Assembly: GCA_000827265.1 (NCBI GenBank) | Contig: KN834885.1 | Location: 19,581 to 83,580, forward strand | Direction: 5' to 3' | DNA from: Collybiopsis luxurians FD-317 M1 | Lineage: Eukaryota > Basidiomycota > Agaricomycetes > Agaricales > Omphalotaceae | DNA length: 64,000 nucleotides | In this document: positions 21,395 to 34,500 of the stretch, piece after piece | Layout of the letters: each line of letters opens with the position of its first letter | Numbering within the stretch: position 1 is the first letter of the stretch | Made by a program: the position numbers and the translations under genes | Notes under the pieces: model-generated | Database searches by the model: none | What the model saw: the letters and a program-made list of their open reading frames with translations, nothing else | Told to the model about the DNA's origin: nothing

Positions 21395-23110
21395 TCAACA
21401 GGCAGCAGAAATATTAAAAGCCAGACCCTCTTCAATGAATGGCGCAAGCTGTGTAGGGAGAGAATTAGAGAGGTAACAAGCAGATGCATGATCCAAATTC
21501 AGATTGAGACTCAGTTTCTGCAACCCGGATGTCGAAGGAGTCGTGATGGTCGTACGTCGGGATACGACCACATCGCATATCCCGTCACAAAAGGACTGGA
21601 CGTCAGCCAGATGTCCTCTTCCTGCGAGCGTCAAGGAGCAAAGATTAGGAGCAAGGCACGATCCGTCCCCATTCCGCTTTAACCCTCGCACCAGCATATA
21701 TATATCGTCCAAATTCCGGAAAGAAACCGTTAAATTCTGGGTAGATGGGAATAACTCGATGAAATCGAGCATTGGTTTCTGAATGAAAACAAAAAATTGT
21801 AATTTCAGAGTACGAAGCTCGCACTGTGAGTCAAGCAGCATCGATGAAAGGTGGACAAAGTTTTCGAATTTGACAGCACCTGTCCCGAGAACGCGCAATT
21901 CAGTCAAGTTCGGTAGCCGAAGGAAGCGCCAGGCGTCCGGATAGAATGTCCTGGTGGATACAATCAGTTCTGAAAGCCCCGAGGTATGATATCCCGTTTC
22001 TTGTATCCATGTATCGTCAACATCGTCCTCCGCATATATAAAGGACCCGAGAGCCAGACTTTTGAGCGCAGGTAGAGGTCGAAGCAAGTGTCCAATGGAT
22101 TTCCCAGTAAAGGAGGTTAGTGAGAGTTCAGTTATTTGGGAGAAATCGAGGTCGTGACCCGACCATGAGAAGGAAGATCCGTAGTAGGTCTTGAGACGAG
22201 GACAGATCGAGAGTGTCTGAAGAAAATCTATGATACCTTCAGACCAAGGTAAATGAGCAGGTATCTCGAGATATTCAAGAGCAGGACAATGTCCTAAATG
22301 GATTCGACTTGTATCCGACGAGGATAGGGATTTTAGCATGGTTGTAGCATATACAAACCACTTCTCAGCAGAATACTCCGAGGCGCTAAGCGTTGCGCGA
22401 CGCCATCTTGTCGAGTTATCCAACAGAATGGCAACTGCCTCCTCGACCTTTGGACTAGGCCAAAAGTCGTCTTCCTCTACGTAATACAAGTCCAATGGAT
22501 GATCTCGCGAGTACTCGAGATACTTGATAAGGATTTCAAAAGTTCCAGGGTTTAGTCGGAACCCCCGGGATGAAAATCTGAGGGATGACCAGAAAACGGG
22601 CCGAGACTGGAGGTATTTCCGCCAAGAAGAGCACACGTGCGAGAGTTTGAGCGGTGGGCAGGAGAGATGGACAGAAGCAGCGTCGTCCCACCATGATAAT
22701 GTGTAGCCACCCTCCTGAGAAAAGCAGTAAAAGGCGAAGATTTCATCCAGCAACTCTGCTGGGAGCTTGCGGATGGGAGCAGAGATAATCGATTGGGCAT
22801 TGACAGAATGTTGCTCCAAATCTTGCCGGGCATTCTTCAGAGCAGCTAATGAGTGCTCCAACTCTGAGATCGATTGATTTAGCATGGCAAGTCTGTGCGG
22901 GGTCTCCTCCAGGAAAGCGTTAATCCGCGAAACTTCCCCGAGAGATACGGAGAAATTGAATGGTTTATGAGAGTATAAGAGCTGTTTCAGACCCGGGTCA
23001 AGTCCATGAGAGGCTGAGGTGAATTTTGAGAGGCAGCTGGGACAAAGAAGGGGGGTAGACGTTGAGTGTACGGTGTCGGGAAAGAAACCCAAACTGGAAG
23101 TCGCCGTCAT
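21395..23110 (-). CDS. F-box protein with leucine-rich-like C-terminus
   Basis: A single uninterrupted 571-codon frame starts at ATG 23110. Residues ~60-100 are a short coiled coil (INAFLEETPHRLAMLNQSISELEHSLAAL). Residues ~112-160 are the agaricomycete F-box, SAPIRKLPAELLDEIFAFYC, followed by LSHVCSSWRKY. The remainder has spaced leucine-containing segments (LPALKSLALGSF, LTELRVLG, LRTLKLQFF, LFPSTQNLTVSF, LQKLSLNLNLD) typical of degenerate LRRs that choose ubiquitination targets. F-box proteins bind Skp1 in SCF ubiquitin ligases. Agaricomycetes carry large, fast-changing families, and the broken copy next to this gene fits that. The target is unknown. Confidence 0.88.
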   Translation of the reverse strand: MTATSSLGFFPDTVHSTSTPLLCPSCLSKFTSASHGLDPGLKQLLYSHKPFNFSVSLGEVSRINAFLEETPHRLAMLNQSISELEHSLAALKNARQDLEQHSVNAQSIISAPIRKLPAELLDEIFAFYCFSQEGGYTLSWWDDAASVHLSCPPLKLSHVCSSWRKYLQSRPVFWSSLRFSSRGFRLNPGTFEILIKYLEYSRDHPLDLYYVEEDDFWPSPKVEEAVAILLDNSTRWRRATLSASEYSAEKWFVYATTMLKSLSSSDTSRIHLGHCPALEYLEIPAHLPWSEGIIDFLQTLSICPRLKTYYGSSFSWSGHDLDFSQITELSLTSFTGKSIGHLLRPLPALKSLALGSFIYAEDDVDDTWIQETGYHTSGLSELIVSTRTFYPDAWRFLRLPNLTELRVLGTGAVKFENFVHLSSMLLDSQCELRTLKLQFFVFIQKPMLDFIELFPSTQNLTVSFRNLDDIYMLVRGLKRNGDGSCLAPNLCSLTLAGRGHLADVQSFCDGICDVVVSRRTTITTPSTSGLQKLSLNLNLDHASACYLSNSLPTQLAPFIEEGLAFNISAAC

Positions 23111-26100
23111 GTTCAGGTGTAGATTGTGAATGAACTATTGAATAGAATTGCGATCAGTAAGAATTGGCAAGTAGAATTCATGGTGCTCACTTTCAAAAAT
23201 CGAGTACGCGGTGACTGTGTAGGCGAGAAAAGAAACACGGTAAACGACACGTTTGCATCCTGAATTTTACGCGGTATACGCGGTATACAAATAAGCGCAC
23301 GAATAAGCGCCTATATCCCTGGCGCTTATTTGCTTAGACTACTTATCAGAAACTCGTTCTCGAAACTCGTTCTCTTGAGTCCTGTTCCAACTGGCCGTAA
23401 AAACAGCTCGGAAAACAGGTATTTTTCTTGTCATCCCGCAAGTTTTCGTGTATCTTTCTCGCTGGCCTCAAGCTCAGACCCTGAATATTTATTCTTGAAC
23501 TCCGACTCCGTAAATATCAACTGCTGAAATCAACCGCAACCGAAACCTTGACCGGTCAAGTCCACGCTCGAATCTCACTTCGCGCCTCAGTAGTCTGTCA
23601 CTGATTATTCACTCGGAATATCTATTCAAGATCTACTTCAATACTGAGATTCTAATGTGCATCACATTGAGTCTAGACTGTCAGGTAAAATGTACGAGAC
23701 TTTGAGACGGAGTGCTCGATATCTACCTCCTTTTTACTTGTTCATCCCTGTAGAAAAACGAAGGAAAAACGGCGAAATGATATATACCATTATCTCCTCA
23801 GGTACGACTTGAAGTTGGACGTTGAACTCTTACGTCGTTTTTCACCGACTGATAGACACTTGGTCCAGTTGGCAAGCCACCAAAGCCCACCTTATGACCT
23901 TTTATGACCCTAAGCCACCATCTCCCATCGCCAGGGTAGGTACAATGAGATGAAGGAGAGGAGATGAAAAACCATCAAGCACGTCGATCCAAGTACATAC
24001 CATTTACTCAGTCACCGTCCCCGCTCCGATCCCGCCTTTGATGTAGCCTACCTATCTGGGTAAAGAACAGACTTGATCAATGTTCTCGGATCGTGTTCCT
24101 GCCCTCGACGAGATCCCGACCAAACCGTCAAAATAATGTATGTGCAATGCACAATATTTCCTTGACTGACGGCTAGAATGAGCATTAACCATCAAAACCT
24201 TAGCCTCTCTGTCCAGTAATCCTCAGCGCTGGCGGATTACTATCAATAGGTATATGTATACAGTACAGGTGTATAGGTGGATTCATAGATACCGCTGAAT
24301 GCCTATATTCTATTCTATTGTACGTGTCCGGTGACCTCGTTCGCGTGAGCTATCAGCTGACCATCAGTTTCAAGTTTCAGCTTCAGGTTGAAGCTTCATT
24401 TCCTTCCTCCTCGTATACGTACCGTCCTCACGTACGTATCTCCCTTCCTACAGCAATCTTCTGCCAGACATTCGGTGAACTCTATACTCACCTCACCGTA
24501 CCCGTGACGCGACTGGTTTCAGTTCCAACAGCCCAAGAGCGTCCATTTCCCGACGTACGTACCTATTTCACTACCTGCCATATATAGCAGTCCGCTGCCA
24601 GTGACTCGGTCTATTCTATATTCACCTCACCGCACGCGCCTGGCGCGCGCCGTTGGAGTCACCCCGTCTCGTGTTTCTTCCGTACACCATAGTAACCACC
24701 TATACTCCAAATCTCCACATCTCCGTTGGTGTCCCTCCGGAGTCGCAACAAATCCACTGTATATCTATTCCTAGTACTAGTATTTACTTATCCTACTTTC
24801 GTATCTAATCTCTGCAGTATGTACCCTGTTACATCCGAATTAAGTTCCTAGAATGTCGGAACTGGAAACCTACTAGCTTGGTGACTACATACTCAACAGC
24901 CTGTGGGTATTACCGGTATCGGTACCACAAAACCGCAGTTTGTGCGGCATTGCAGCACCCAGAGCTAGGAGCAATCCAGTCCTTCCCTTCCGTACTGTAT
25001 GTCAGGCTCATCTACGCCCCGACTCCATCACGGTACCGCTCAGTCTGGAGATCCTGCTGTAACTTGAAATAACCAGGTACTGCGGCTTTGCGGGTCTGCG
25101 GCGCGGCACGGATGGATGGACGTATCATTGGAATTTGGTATGTCAGGACTTCCGACTCGGGACTCGGGATTTCATTTCTTATGTAGTAGGTATGTACATC
25201 GAACGTTCCCGGTGCGGCCCATGTGCACTCGCTCGAGTAAAGTACGGTTACACTACCTCAAGTTGAAGTAAGCACAGTGCAGATCGGAAACAGAAACACT
25301 GGTATATGCATGTATGTATGTACTGTATGTATGCAATGGGCAATAATAACAATATCTAAGTTGACGCTCCCGATGTCCCGATAGTCCTGGGCTTGGCCTT
25401 GACCTTACCTAGAAACCCTTGACTCAGCGGCCCAGACTCAGACTCAGACTGGCGCGAGGTGCTGAGTGAGCGCTGAGCGCTGAGCAATGACATCCGAGTC
25501 GTCGTGCTTCCCCTCTCCGTACAGCAGTGTGGCGCCGTTACCGTTACTACGCAGTGAATTCTATTTCTATACAAAGTATACTATCCTAACTATGTATACG
25601 ATCCTCACGTACCTACTTGGGACCCGTAAAGACCGAACGGTAGAGTAAGTATGTATGTAGCACTGTGGCTCAGCTGTGGCTACATAGTATGAGCTCGTAT
25701 CCCCATAATACTACATTTGCACAACGACGTTGGCGTACGTATCTACGACCATTTTTGGCTACACCTCGACAAAGTGACGACCGACCACGACGACGATATC
25801 ATTCAATTTTTATCAAATCATTAAATATTATCGACGCCCCGCCTCAACTCGAGTGGCTGAACTTGAAAGCACGTACGTACGTGAAAGAGATCTCCACTAT
25901 CTAAGTATCTTACTCGACAGACTGCAATGCAAGTCTTCCAAACGCGGACACCGTATTCACTATTCACTATTCACTATTCACATGTACTCGTACATCCAGA
26001 AAACAACGTTCCAGTAAAAATAACAAATAATATTACTTTGTTCTTCAACTATGTACGACTACTAATACTAAATAACTACTAGGACAAGAATAATTATAAG

Positions 26101-27329
26101 TATGTACCAACAAGCAACCAAGTATGTGCGACCCAAAAAAAAAAAAGAAAAAAAGAGAGCGTGGTGACTGGTAACAAGTCACGGTTACGATGAAACGACA
26201 CATAACCGCATTTCCAAGTCAAGAATGTATCTGTACAAAACTGTTGAAAGGGGAGAGGGGGGTGGGGCGGTGGAGTAGAGCAGAAGTCACAAAGTCCAAT
26301 TGCAGCAACAAGAAAAGACAAAGACAAAACGTCCCCGAAAAAATGAAACCAGTGCAAGTACGAGAAACACCGCGTATACTCGCAGACTTTTTTTTGTTGT
26401 TTTGTTTTTGCGTTTAGGTGTTGAGCGGTGTCAATGATGCTGATGCTGATGCCGATAATAACAATGATGATGATAACGATGTAGGAAGAAATGATGATTT
26501 TCATGATTGGTACAAACAACAACAAGACGGAAAGAAAGAGGGGCAGAACAAGTGAGATGACATGTGGTGTTGGGCGAAAATGGAGATGTGGGTAGAGAGA
26601 GAGAAAGATAAAAAAAAGTCAATGAATGAATGAAGGAACGACTGATCGTATGATGATGATGATGGATATGGAAGATCACGACGACGAACGAACGAAAGTC
26701 GGTCGTCGTCGTCGTGGGTTGTGTAGCAGTAGTGAAGGTAAGAGATGAGGAGGACGGAGAAGCAAGACGCCGTCTCGTCTCGAGAGGGAAATCTTTTTTT
26801 TAGTACACAAGCTTTTGAGCAAGAATAAAAAAAAAAGCAAGTATGTATAGGTAGACACGAACGCGAAAATGCAAAAAAGAATAATACGAGTGAATAGTGT
26901 ACGGATAGCGAACACGATGCAAATGATATTTAAAAAATACACCAAAAAGAAACAAAAAAAAATGCACAAACTGAATAGTCGAAAAGATGGATGTCAGAAG
27001 AAAACATTGCATGAGACGAATGGAGTTGGACAGGGATTGAGATGAGATGATTGATGTTGTACATTGCAATCAAGACAAGACAAAAAAGAAAAAATGCAGT
27101 GAGGAAAGAGGAAAGGGAGCGGGAACGAGCGATTAAAGAGAGTGATATGCATAGGAATTAGCAAGGATTATGGAAAGCGAACGACGTAGGGTAATTTGGA
27201 TATAGCAAGCGAATATGTTCACAAAGGCCAAAAAAAAAAACGCGACAAAAGGAAACTCACTCTGGCCCGCAGGGCTGTGAGTGGTCGTACAAAAACAACG
27301 ACAACGGACGACGATCTCCGTCCGCAGTT
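23111..27329. other. 4.2 kb gene-poor region with simple repeats
   Basis: No supportable gene. The region contains a 10 bp perfect hairpin at 23302-23330; a diverged duplication near 24460-24515 and 24590-24650 (shared 'CTGCCAG' and 'TTCACCTCACCG' blocks); TATG and ATTCACT microsatellites (25310-25335, 25955-25980); and frequent TACGTAC palindromes. From 26.1 to 27.3 kb it is rich in A runs on the plus strand, so T-rich downstream of the minus-strand gene ending at 27330. This may include that gene's 3' untranslated region. Confidence 0.5.
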
Positions 27330-28482
27330 TCAAGCAACGCCGGAGATCTCAATAAAGCTGTTCCACTGAAGCCACTCATCCGTCTTCTTTGGTGTGGGGC
27401 TGAGCAAAGATACTGAACTGTCTTGTTTTGCCGAGATGGATAGCCGTCTCAGCTTGGGCCGAAAGTCGGAAGAGGAAATGGATGCGGGTCGGTCGAGGTC
27501 CATGAAACTGGTGTATTGGGAATCTGACCTCTTCGGAGCCATCATCGATTTCGTCCTACTGTGGGCTGGTGGCTCGGATTTGCCCTGCGAGCGGATACCA
27601 AAGCTGGAGAGGGAACGCTTGGATCTCCGAGAACGGGTTCGATTCAATGAACCGGTAGAGAAGAAGGAACGAAAGGAAGAAGGATGACTGCGCGATGGGC
27701 TTATCGGAAGGATATCCTCCTCGTCATTCTGAGATTCGGAATATGAATAGCGATGTGAGCTAAAGTCGAGACCCAAATCGACAAAATCGGCATCCTCATC
27801 AGAATCCATATCCCATTCATCGACATCCTCGGAAGAGTCCTGTTCGTCATCGGATAGAGACATAAAGTTACTAGTGCGCTCTTCCTTGATGCTGCCAAAC
27901 TTGAATGACGACGTCACTGCGGCTTTTGTACGGCCTTCGAGACGAGCTAAAGCATCAGAACGCTTTGAGCGGCGGAAATTGGAGGATACTGTGGATACGG
28001 CGGTTCTGGTGGAGACATTACGTTTGAGATTGGAAGATGAAGCTGGTTTAGATGGGCCGGCGATGGAGTTGGGAGGTAAAAGGGCAGACGAAGCTCGAGC
28101 CTTGGATGAGGAAGGGAGAGCTGGGAGAGCGTCAGCGTACTTGGGGATCGGTTTCTGGGATGGCAAGTTTTGCTGAGAAGGACGGGAGCGAAGAGTGTTG
28201 ATAGATGGGGCACTGAAAGAAGGATGAGATGTCGAAAGAGTGGGAGTGATTGAATGCATACCGTAAAGAACCTGCACCAGCTAGATCCAAAGACAAGAAT
28301 GAACGCTCTTTGTAAAACTGAGCGACACTAGGGGTTGGAGAAGAGGTATCTGGAAGACTGCCTCTGCGACGAAAGTCTACTTCGTACAAGTATTCGTGCT
28401 CATCGTGGGGGACGTTGGCTGAATGGGAAGGCAATAAGCCTGACATGAAGAATGGAGAGTAGGGGGAGCCAGTGCGGAACAT
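27330..28482 (-). CDS. Hypothetical Ser-rich disordered protein (367 aa)
   Basis: Two exons (28262-28482 and 27330-28212), with a 49 nt GT-AG intron, join in frame: the exon sizes 221 and 883 nt sum to 368 codons including the stop. The protein starts MFRTGSPYSPFFMSG, continues EHEYLYEVDFRRRGSLPDTSSPTPS, and is dominated by Ser, Arg and Lys. It carries one strongly acidic stretch (MSLSDDEQDSSEDVDEW near residue 215) and basic Arg-Ser clusters (RTRSRRSKRSLSS) that could be phosphorylation sites or a nuclear signal. I recognise no domain. It is the only well-supported gene in about 14.7 kb, flanked on both sides by long non-coding DNA. Confidence 0.72.
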
Positions 28483-30971
28483 TGCTTGGATGAGAACGGA
28501 AATTTGAGGGAGGGAATGAGGAGAAGGAGTGGTGATTATATACAAGACACGAATTCCCCTTTGGCTTAGCAGAACGCCACAATAAAAAAAATTCACGTCA
28601 AATGAAAAAAAAAAGGAAGATCGGATCTCAGCACCAAGATCTCGCATAACAACCAACCCTGCATCCATTCCTTCCTTTTACAGTAATCAGTCACTCCGGA
28701 GTTCCTGTCACACTTCCCCGCCGATGCACAGCTCTCTGCCTCCCACACCCGCTTTGCAAATTCTACAGTGTCATACGTACAGACATCAACTTGAACCGCC
28801 CAAACACCCATTGTTCCCCAATGTCGAACAAAGGTCTTCAAGTTTATTGTTCTTCCTTTATACACGCTTTTAAATAGCTTCAATTCCCAGCGCATACAAT
28901 CAGACTCATAAAAACACAAACGTTTCTTTCGCGGCTATTCGGCTGCGTCCAATTATGAGCCAATTTCTTACACCATTTTCCTGACTGACTCACTCGGAAT
29001 CCGGGCGGTAACTTGGCCTTGGCCCTTGTCTGTACAAATGTACAACTGTCTCTCGCTAAACTCATTCATTTGTCGTGATCTTCAACAGTTTCAGCCATTC
29101 TGGACACCGGGTCATCATCTACGTCTGCCTGACTGCCTCCTCATCGCCAGTCACACGATGGCGCCTGCGCAAGACCGCCCACAGCGGATAGCGCTGCTAC
29201 GGATGCTCTCGCTTTGCTGTGCCTTTCTGTCCCGGGGGCCCCTCCGCCTGTACGTGAATTTCACATCTAATGTCAGACAAACATGCTTCGCCAAAACCCT
29301 TGAGCAACGTGTCGTACTTATCGCGGTACGGATCGTCCTACTACGTGTTACACCGTGAAACGCGACGCGTTTATAATCATTCCACCTTTTCCCGCCCCCC
29401 TCCGCCTCCAGTTACTGAGGTTACTGGGCTTCAGGGAAGCTTGAATATATCCCGATCCAAGCCTATTATAGAAAGATTTACACAGTGGGTACAATGTTGC
29501 AGGGATAGCGAGCCAGATTTCAATACTTTGTAGGTCCTAAATGGTTTAGGACGCTGGGGCGGGTCACCGCCTCTGGGGTTTCTCCGACGCGTCACCCAGC
29601 TCGTTGGTTACACCGTTTCTTCATACGATAAGGTCCACTTATCGCGGAATTTTTAGTCATTTTTCTTTATGATTTTCGTTCCATTCTTCGTCATCGTACA
29701 GTAAAGGTAGGTATGTATCTACATAATAACAGGGATTATGTTCCATATCGAACGTAGTATGTGAACTATCCTCCTCTCTCCACTAGCTCCTCGCCAAATA
29801 TCCCGCCTCCTAGCTATTTCAAGACGGGGTATAGTCTCCTCCCCTTCCCTTCCCTCTACGCCCCTGCGTGACTCAGGCCTTTTCCCCTCTGGCCTTCTTC
29901 CCCTCACTGCGCTACCCTGCCTCACCACCGACGTTTTTTATATTCCGCGCTAGAGGTGCAGTAAGTATACGGTCGCTAAACTCAATTATTCATTATGCAC
30001 CCGTACTCTCGATCGACGCCGGCACAATTCAAACTTGACTTTTGTTGACTCGATTGTACTCTACTTAACTGCATATGTATCTAGTCTGTCGGTGAGAGGG
30101 TGAACCTGAGCAGCTCCGCTCAGTATGTACATTATAGGTCATTGATGACGACCTCCGGAGTCGGAAGTCTAAAAACGGTGTAGGATTGTATGCACTGCGG
30201 AAATTAACTCAGGCTTGCTTATGAATATTTACTCAGTTTATACGTACATACTCGTAGTTTGTCGCGTCGTCAAGATACACACACAGTACATACCTACCTA
30301 CGGAGGATCGTCATCCGGCAAAGAAAACGAAACACATCCGGGTCACCTCCATCTCACCTCCATCTCCTAGCGCCCATCATCACCTCGAGGTGATCTTCGA
30401 GTCTCCCTCGGAGTGTATCAAGTATGTTTTTCCAAGTACACCCCAACGTGTTTTCCTCATGTTACGCAGCACGCTTTAGCGTTTCGATTCGTACTTTTCT
30501 GCATGCATTGATGGCCAATCTCCACCGTTTCAGTCTTTTCCGAGTCAGCGAACGGCGGCGACAGGGAAAATGTCTATGTACATACTTTCTGTGTTTGAAC
30601 AATGATTTCTACATACCTGCCTACATACACATGTTGTATACTCTATGTACACGCTTCTATACCCTCCATGTGCTCTATTTCCTCGTGCCGGACATGAGCC
30701 AGCTTGATTGTTAGGCCGCATATAGTGGACAGATACATATGTGCTCAGTCACGATACATACAGTACATGAACAAAAACACGACGGAGTACTGTACTCGTA
30801 CATGGTTCTCGGAACCTCCGGTACGAGCTTGGAGCGATTAAACAATAAGTACTATGGGCAACTTGGGAGTTTCTGTTTTTGATGATGGTAACCATCCGCC
30901 GCCGAACATGATCCTGCCAGTATCTACTGCAATAACGATGTAAAGCTCCGGACAAGCTCTTTTCTTCCTTG

Positions 30972-31570
30972 ATCCTTCCGACTGTTCCGCGCGCCGACTC
31001 GTTAACAAGCTCCAGTTCCATTCTTTGTGTATTCCCGAGTACTTACACACATCAAAGCGAATAAAACTAATAAAACTTCCCGACTGGACTCCGGGAAGGA
31101 AGAGAGATGGTGATGCATAGTACATTGTATACACACATCGTAAAAAGGACCCCTCCGACTGTTTCGCGCGTTGACTCGTTATCAAGCTTCAGCTCCAATT
31201 TCTTTTGATTCTCGGTAATAGAGCACATATGATATGATGTACATGTCATTGTCAAAGCGAGTAAAAACTTAACTTAAACTTGCTGGTAGATGAGACTCCG
31301 GGAAGGAAGAGATGGTTCATGATGATGCGTAGGACATTGTATATCTCCCGTATAATATAAATGTCCCATCCTTTCCTACCTCTCCTATTCATTGTTCACT
31401 TTGAGTTGCCGAAAGGTAAGGATCCTTCCGACTATTCCGCGCGTCGATTTTAACTTTCAAGCTCCAGTTCTGCGTCCTTAATTGGGATACAGAATACATA
31501 CATACATACGATAAAGCGAGTAAACCTTCAAGGTGAACAAAATTCCGGGAAGGAGTTGCATACTGTATAG
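30972..31570. repeat. Three diverged tandem repeat units
   Basis: Units begin at about 30972, 31149 and 31421. Each starts with a '(A)TCCTTCCGACT-TTCCGCGCG' block followed by 'CAAGCTCCAGTTC'. Later each has 'AAAGCG(A)TAAA', a 'CCGGGAAGGA' block, and (in units 1 and 2) 'ACATTGTATA'. Spacing is about 180 and 270 bp. The blocks stay in order while the spacers diverge, as expected for an old tandem duplication under some constraint, or simply not yet erased. Confidence 0.7.
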
Positions 31571-34500
31571 CGAAATTTGTTTCCGAGAGGTAAAGTAATA
31601 CCCACCGCTACGTAGTCTTTGGAAAGGGTCCTGAAAAGTGTGACTTGATACAGTGATTCTTGGCTGGTTTCCAGTCCCGCGTAGGAGCGCGCAGAGCTTG
31701 CCGCCAGTCAATACAATTTGAGAAAATCTTAGTAAAAAAAGCTGAACCTCGTACGAGGTCTGTGCATACGTACATAAGGTAAGTACATCCAACAAATGAA
31801 AAAGTTACAAGTTGACTGAGCATAAACATTCAAGTTTCAAAGTTGAACAATGTCAGAGTCAGAGTCGGTGATTTTTTATCGGCGTGACCGCGTGCAGATC
31901 GCGTACTTGGGGGTGTTAGAGGGTGTTAGATAATAGAAAAATAAAATAAAATCAAAACATGATTAGCGAAGACGTCTGAAGACGTTCGTGAGTACTTATT
32001 GAGTACACATTGTATACATACACAGTAAGTATTATATGGGTGCACAGGAGGTTACTATGGCGGTGAAGATGCTGGGATGTCAATGTATTCCTTGTTGACA
32101 GATTCGTTTCAAGTTTTTGACGACAACATCGGTCCGACGTTTTTTGTCCAATTGGGGAGAGGGTATGCGCGTCGCAGCAGGTCGCGACGTGGTCTGCGCC
32201 GCCGCCATTGCAAAAAGTCCAGATCCTATAAGACATGGACCAAGGTTGTATCGGAGTGGAAGTGGAGGGATTTATTGGGGACTTGATCACGTTTGTGCTT
32301 AAGGTTTGTACGTTGAGGGATTCCCCTAGCCGTCTGAAGCAGACAGCTGGAAATTAACGTTTAAGTGTTAGGTAGAGCGTACGTGAGTCTTCCCCCTCAG
32401 AGTCAGATACCTATACCGACACCAATCTGTATCAAACGAACAAGGATAAATTACTCGTATGTGGGACCGAAATAGGACGGAGCCGCTCCGCCCCCGATTG
32501 CCGAAGACCCGTGACGGTGACGGTGACGAATGCGCGACGGGATCGCGGTGGCGTGACGGTCCGACCTACAGAAACAAGGCGGTTACTTGCTTCCGATCGC
32601 GACGTTAATGATTTCAAGTGGTTTGTACACGAGTACACCAATAACTGTGAAAGAAAATTAATAAATTAATCAAGATTCTTTATCATTGTTCTGTCAAGCT
32701 CTTTTTTTTTTTTAAATACGCCTGTCACGCATGTATTTTCTTTTTATGGATTTAATTTGCGTCGATCCTTCCACTGACATCGAGGCTAAAGTGGATAATT
32801 GCTTAGTACTTACTATGCAACCAGCTATCTAGAAGCCATGAGGGAGACCATACGTCGAAGAATGGTAATAATTTCAAGGCAACAGCGATTTGGAGACAAG
32901 GTGGTTCAAACTCAGCGGAAAGAACGGTCAGAGCCGTAAGCCGTGAAGTTTGATGAATAATATTATTGGCAGTTGGACGGATTGGAAGCTTCTTTTTTCT
33001 TTTGCCTCGAAGGTATTGAAGATCTACATTCGACTGTAGAAGCCCCGTAGATTTCGCACTCTTTTAGCTTCGTCAGTCCCTTGTGCCAAAGGACATTGGC
33101 AGTTACTCGAATATGTATTTACTTATTCTTCAAGCGACGGGTTTAATCAATCCGCCGGAAGCGGTCGGAGGTAAGGAACGTGATTCGCAGTGCCACTTTC
33201 GATGCTTTGCGCCTTCACGGATAGACGCCTCGATTCATTTACTTCAGGTGTTCCTCACAACGTTCAATTTCGAGCTCTGAGCGACAGTACGCCACCATCA
33301 TGCTGGCATTAGCAGTACAAGGTGTCCTCGAGGCAAGGAAAACCTTTGTCGAGAACCCTCGCACGTCCATCGAGCATGCGTTAGCTTTTTGAACGCCGTA
33401 AAGACGAAGGAGTACACAGGATGAAGGAAAAGGAATTGATGCGATTATCCGCGCCTTTCGCGCTCTTCGACTTCGATTTGCGAATCCTGTCACTGAGACT
33501 TTGATTCGTGTCGTAAGGTCGGCCTTTGGCCTACAAAGCTTTCGTTCTCCTGCGGTCCCGAGGGTACGGAGGTTACACCCGGTTGCTCCGAGAGAGCCTC
33601 GAGAGAGCTGATTTCGAAATCGATATCGACTACCTTATTGGGTTTACCATACGCTCTGCTCCAGGCATATTTCGAGCAACCCTGTGGGTTATGCTGAGGG
33701 ATCTGTCTGGTAGAATAGCGCAATCTGATTTGAAAGGCATTATCAGCCAACATTTGACTTTTTAATTACTCACCTGTCCAAAGTTGTATATGAGGAACGC
33801 AGAACCTTCAAAAGAGGCGACTGGCTTGACATGTTGGGCTGAAGCGCTGAAGAGTTGATGTTGAAAGCAAATGAGGTGCCGCAAAAATCGCAGGTTAGTT
33901 TGACGTTGATGGGTCAATTATTTCCTTTTTGGGAAGAAAAGGCCCTCCACGTCAAACATCTCTGACCGCATCTGGTCTCGGTATCTGTTGCTCTTTCAAC
34001 CATAATCAGAATGCAGATTCTCGTGAAGTCGACATACGTTATGATGACCGTTAGTTGATTCTGGAAGTCGATAGCATTTAGCGGCATGCGCATGAATCGC
34101 CAAAAAAAATCAAGATAATTCCTCGAACGCATCGGAGAAGGAGGCTGGTGCAGTGGAGTGGATGATAGGAGTTCGCAGGTGCCCGGGTGATTTCGGCTCT
34201 GGTCAACACCGTCTTACACCCACTTGGTAACACCAATCCAGAAAAGCTAAAAACTTTCCTCCGGAGCCGTGACAATCATAACGGGCAGCTCCGGACCTCC
34301 GGTGAATTCTTGAGTGTGATGGATAGCTTTCTAACAGTTAACTAGAGTAGGCGAACAAAGACTTCGGAAGACACATCGAGAGCAGCTACCGTCAAGCTTC
34401 AAGAGTTCGCATACACTGGTTAATGCTTCGGAACGATCAAGTGGCGGCGGCGAACTTCTGCTGGACCTCAAGTTTCTCCTTGATTGTACGTTCTGTGTCT

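Noticed and set aside
26094..26969. Hydrophobic minus-strand frames as small membrane proteins
   Set aside because: They arise from A/T-rich low-complexity DNA (long T runs on that strand), have no family motif, and no consistent splice links.
27394..28176. Plus-strand frames of 97 and 100 codons
   Set aside because: They are antisense shadows of the Ser/Arg-rich gene at 27330-28482, whose two-exon frame is exact.
32508..32575. GACGGT/GCGACGG-rich stretch as a CRISPR-like or minisatellite array
   Set aside because: The units are too short and irregular and there are no spacers. CRISPR is not expected in a fungal genome.
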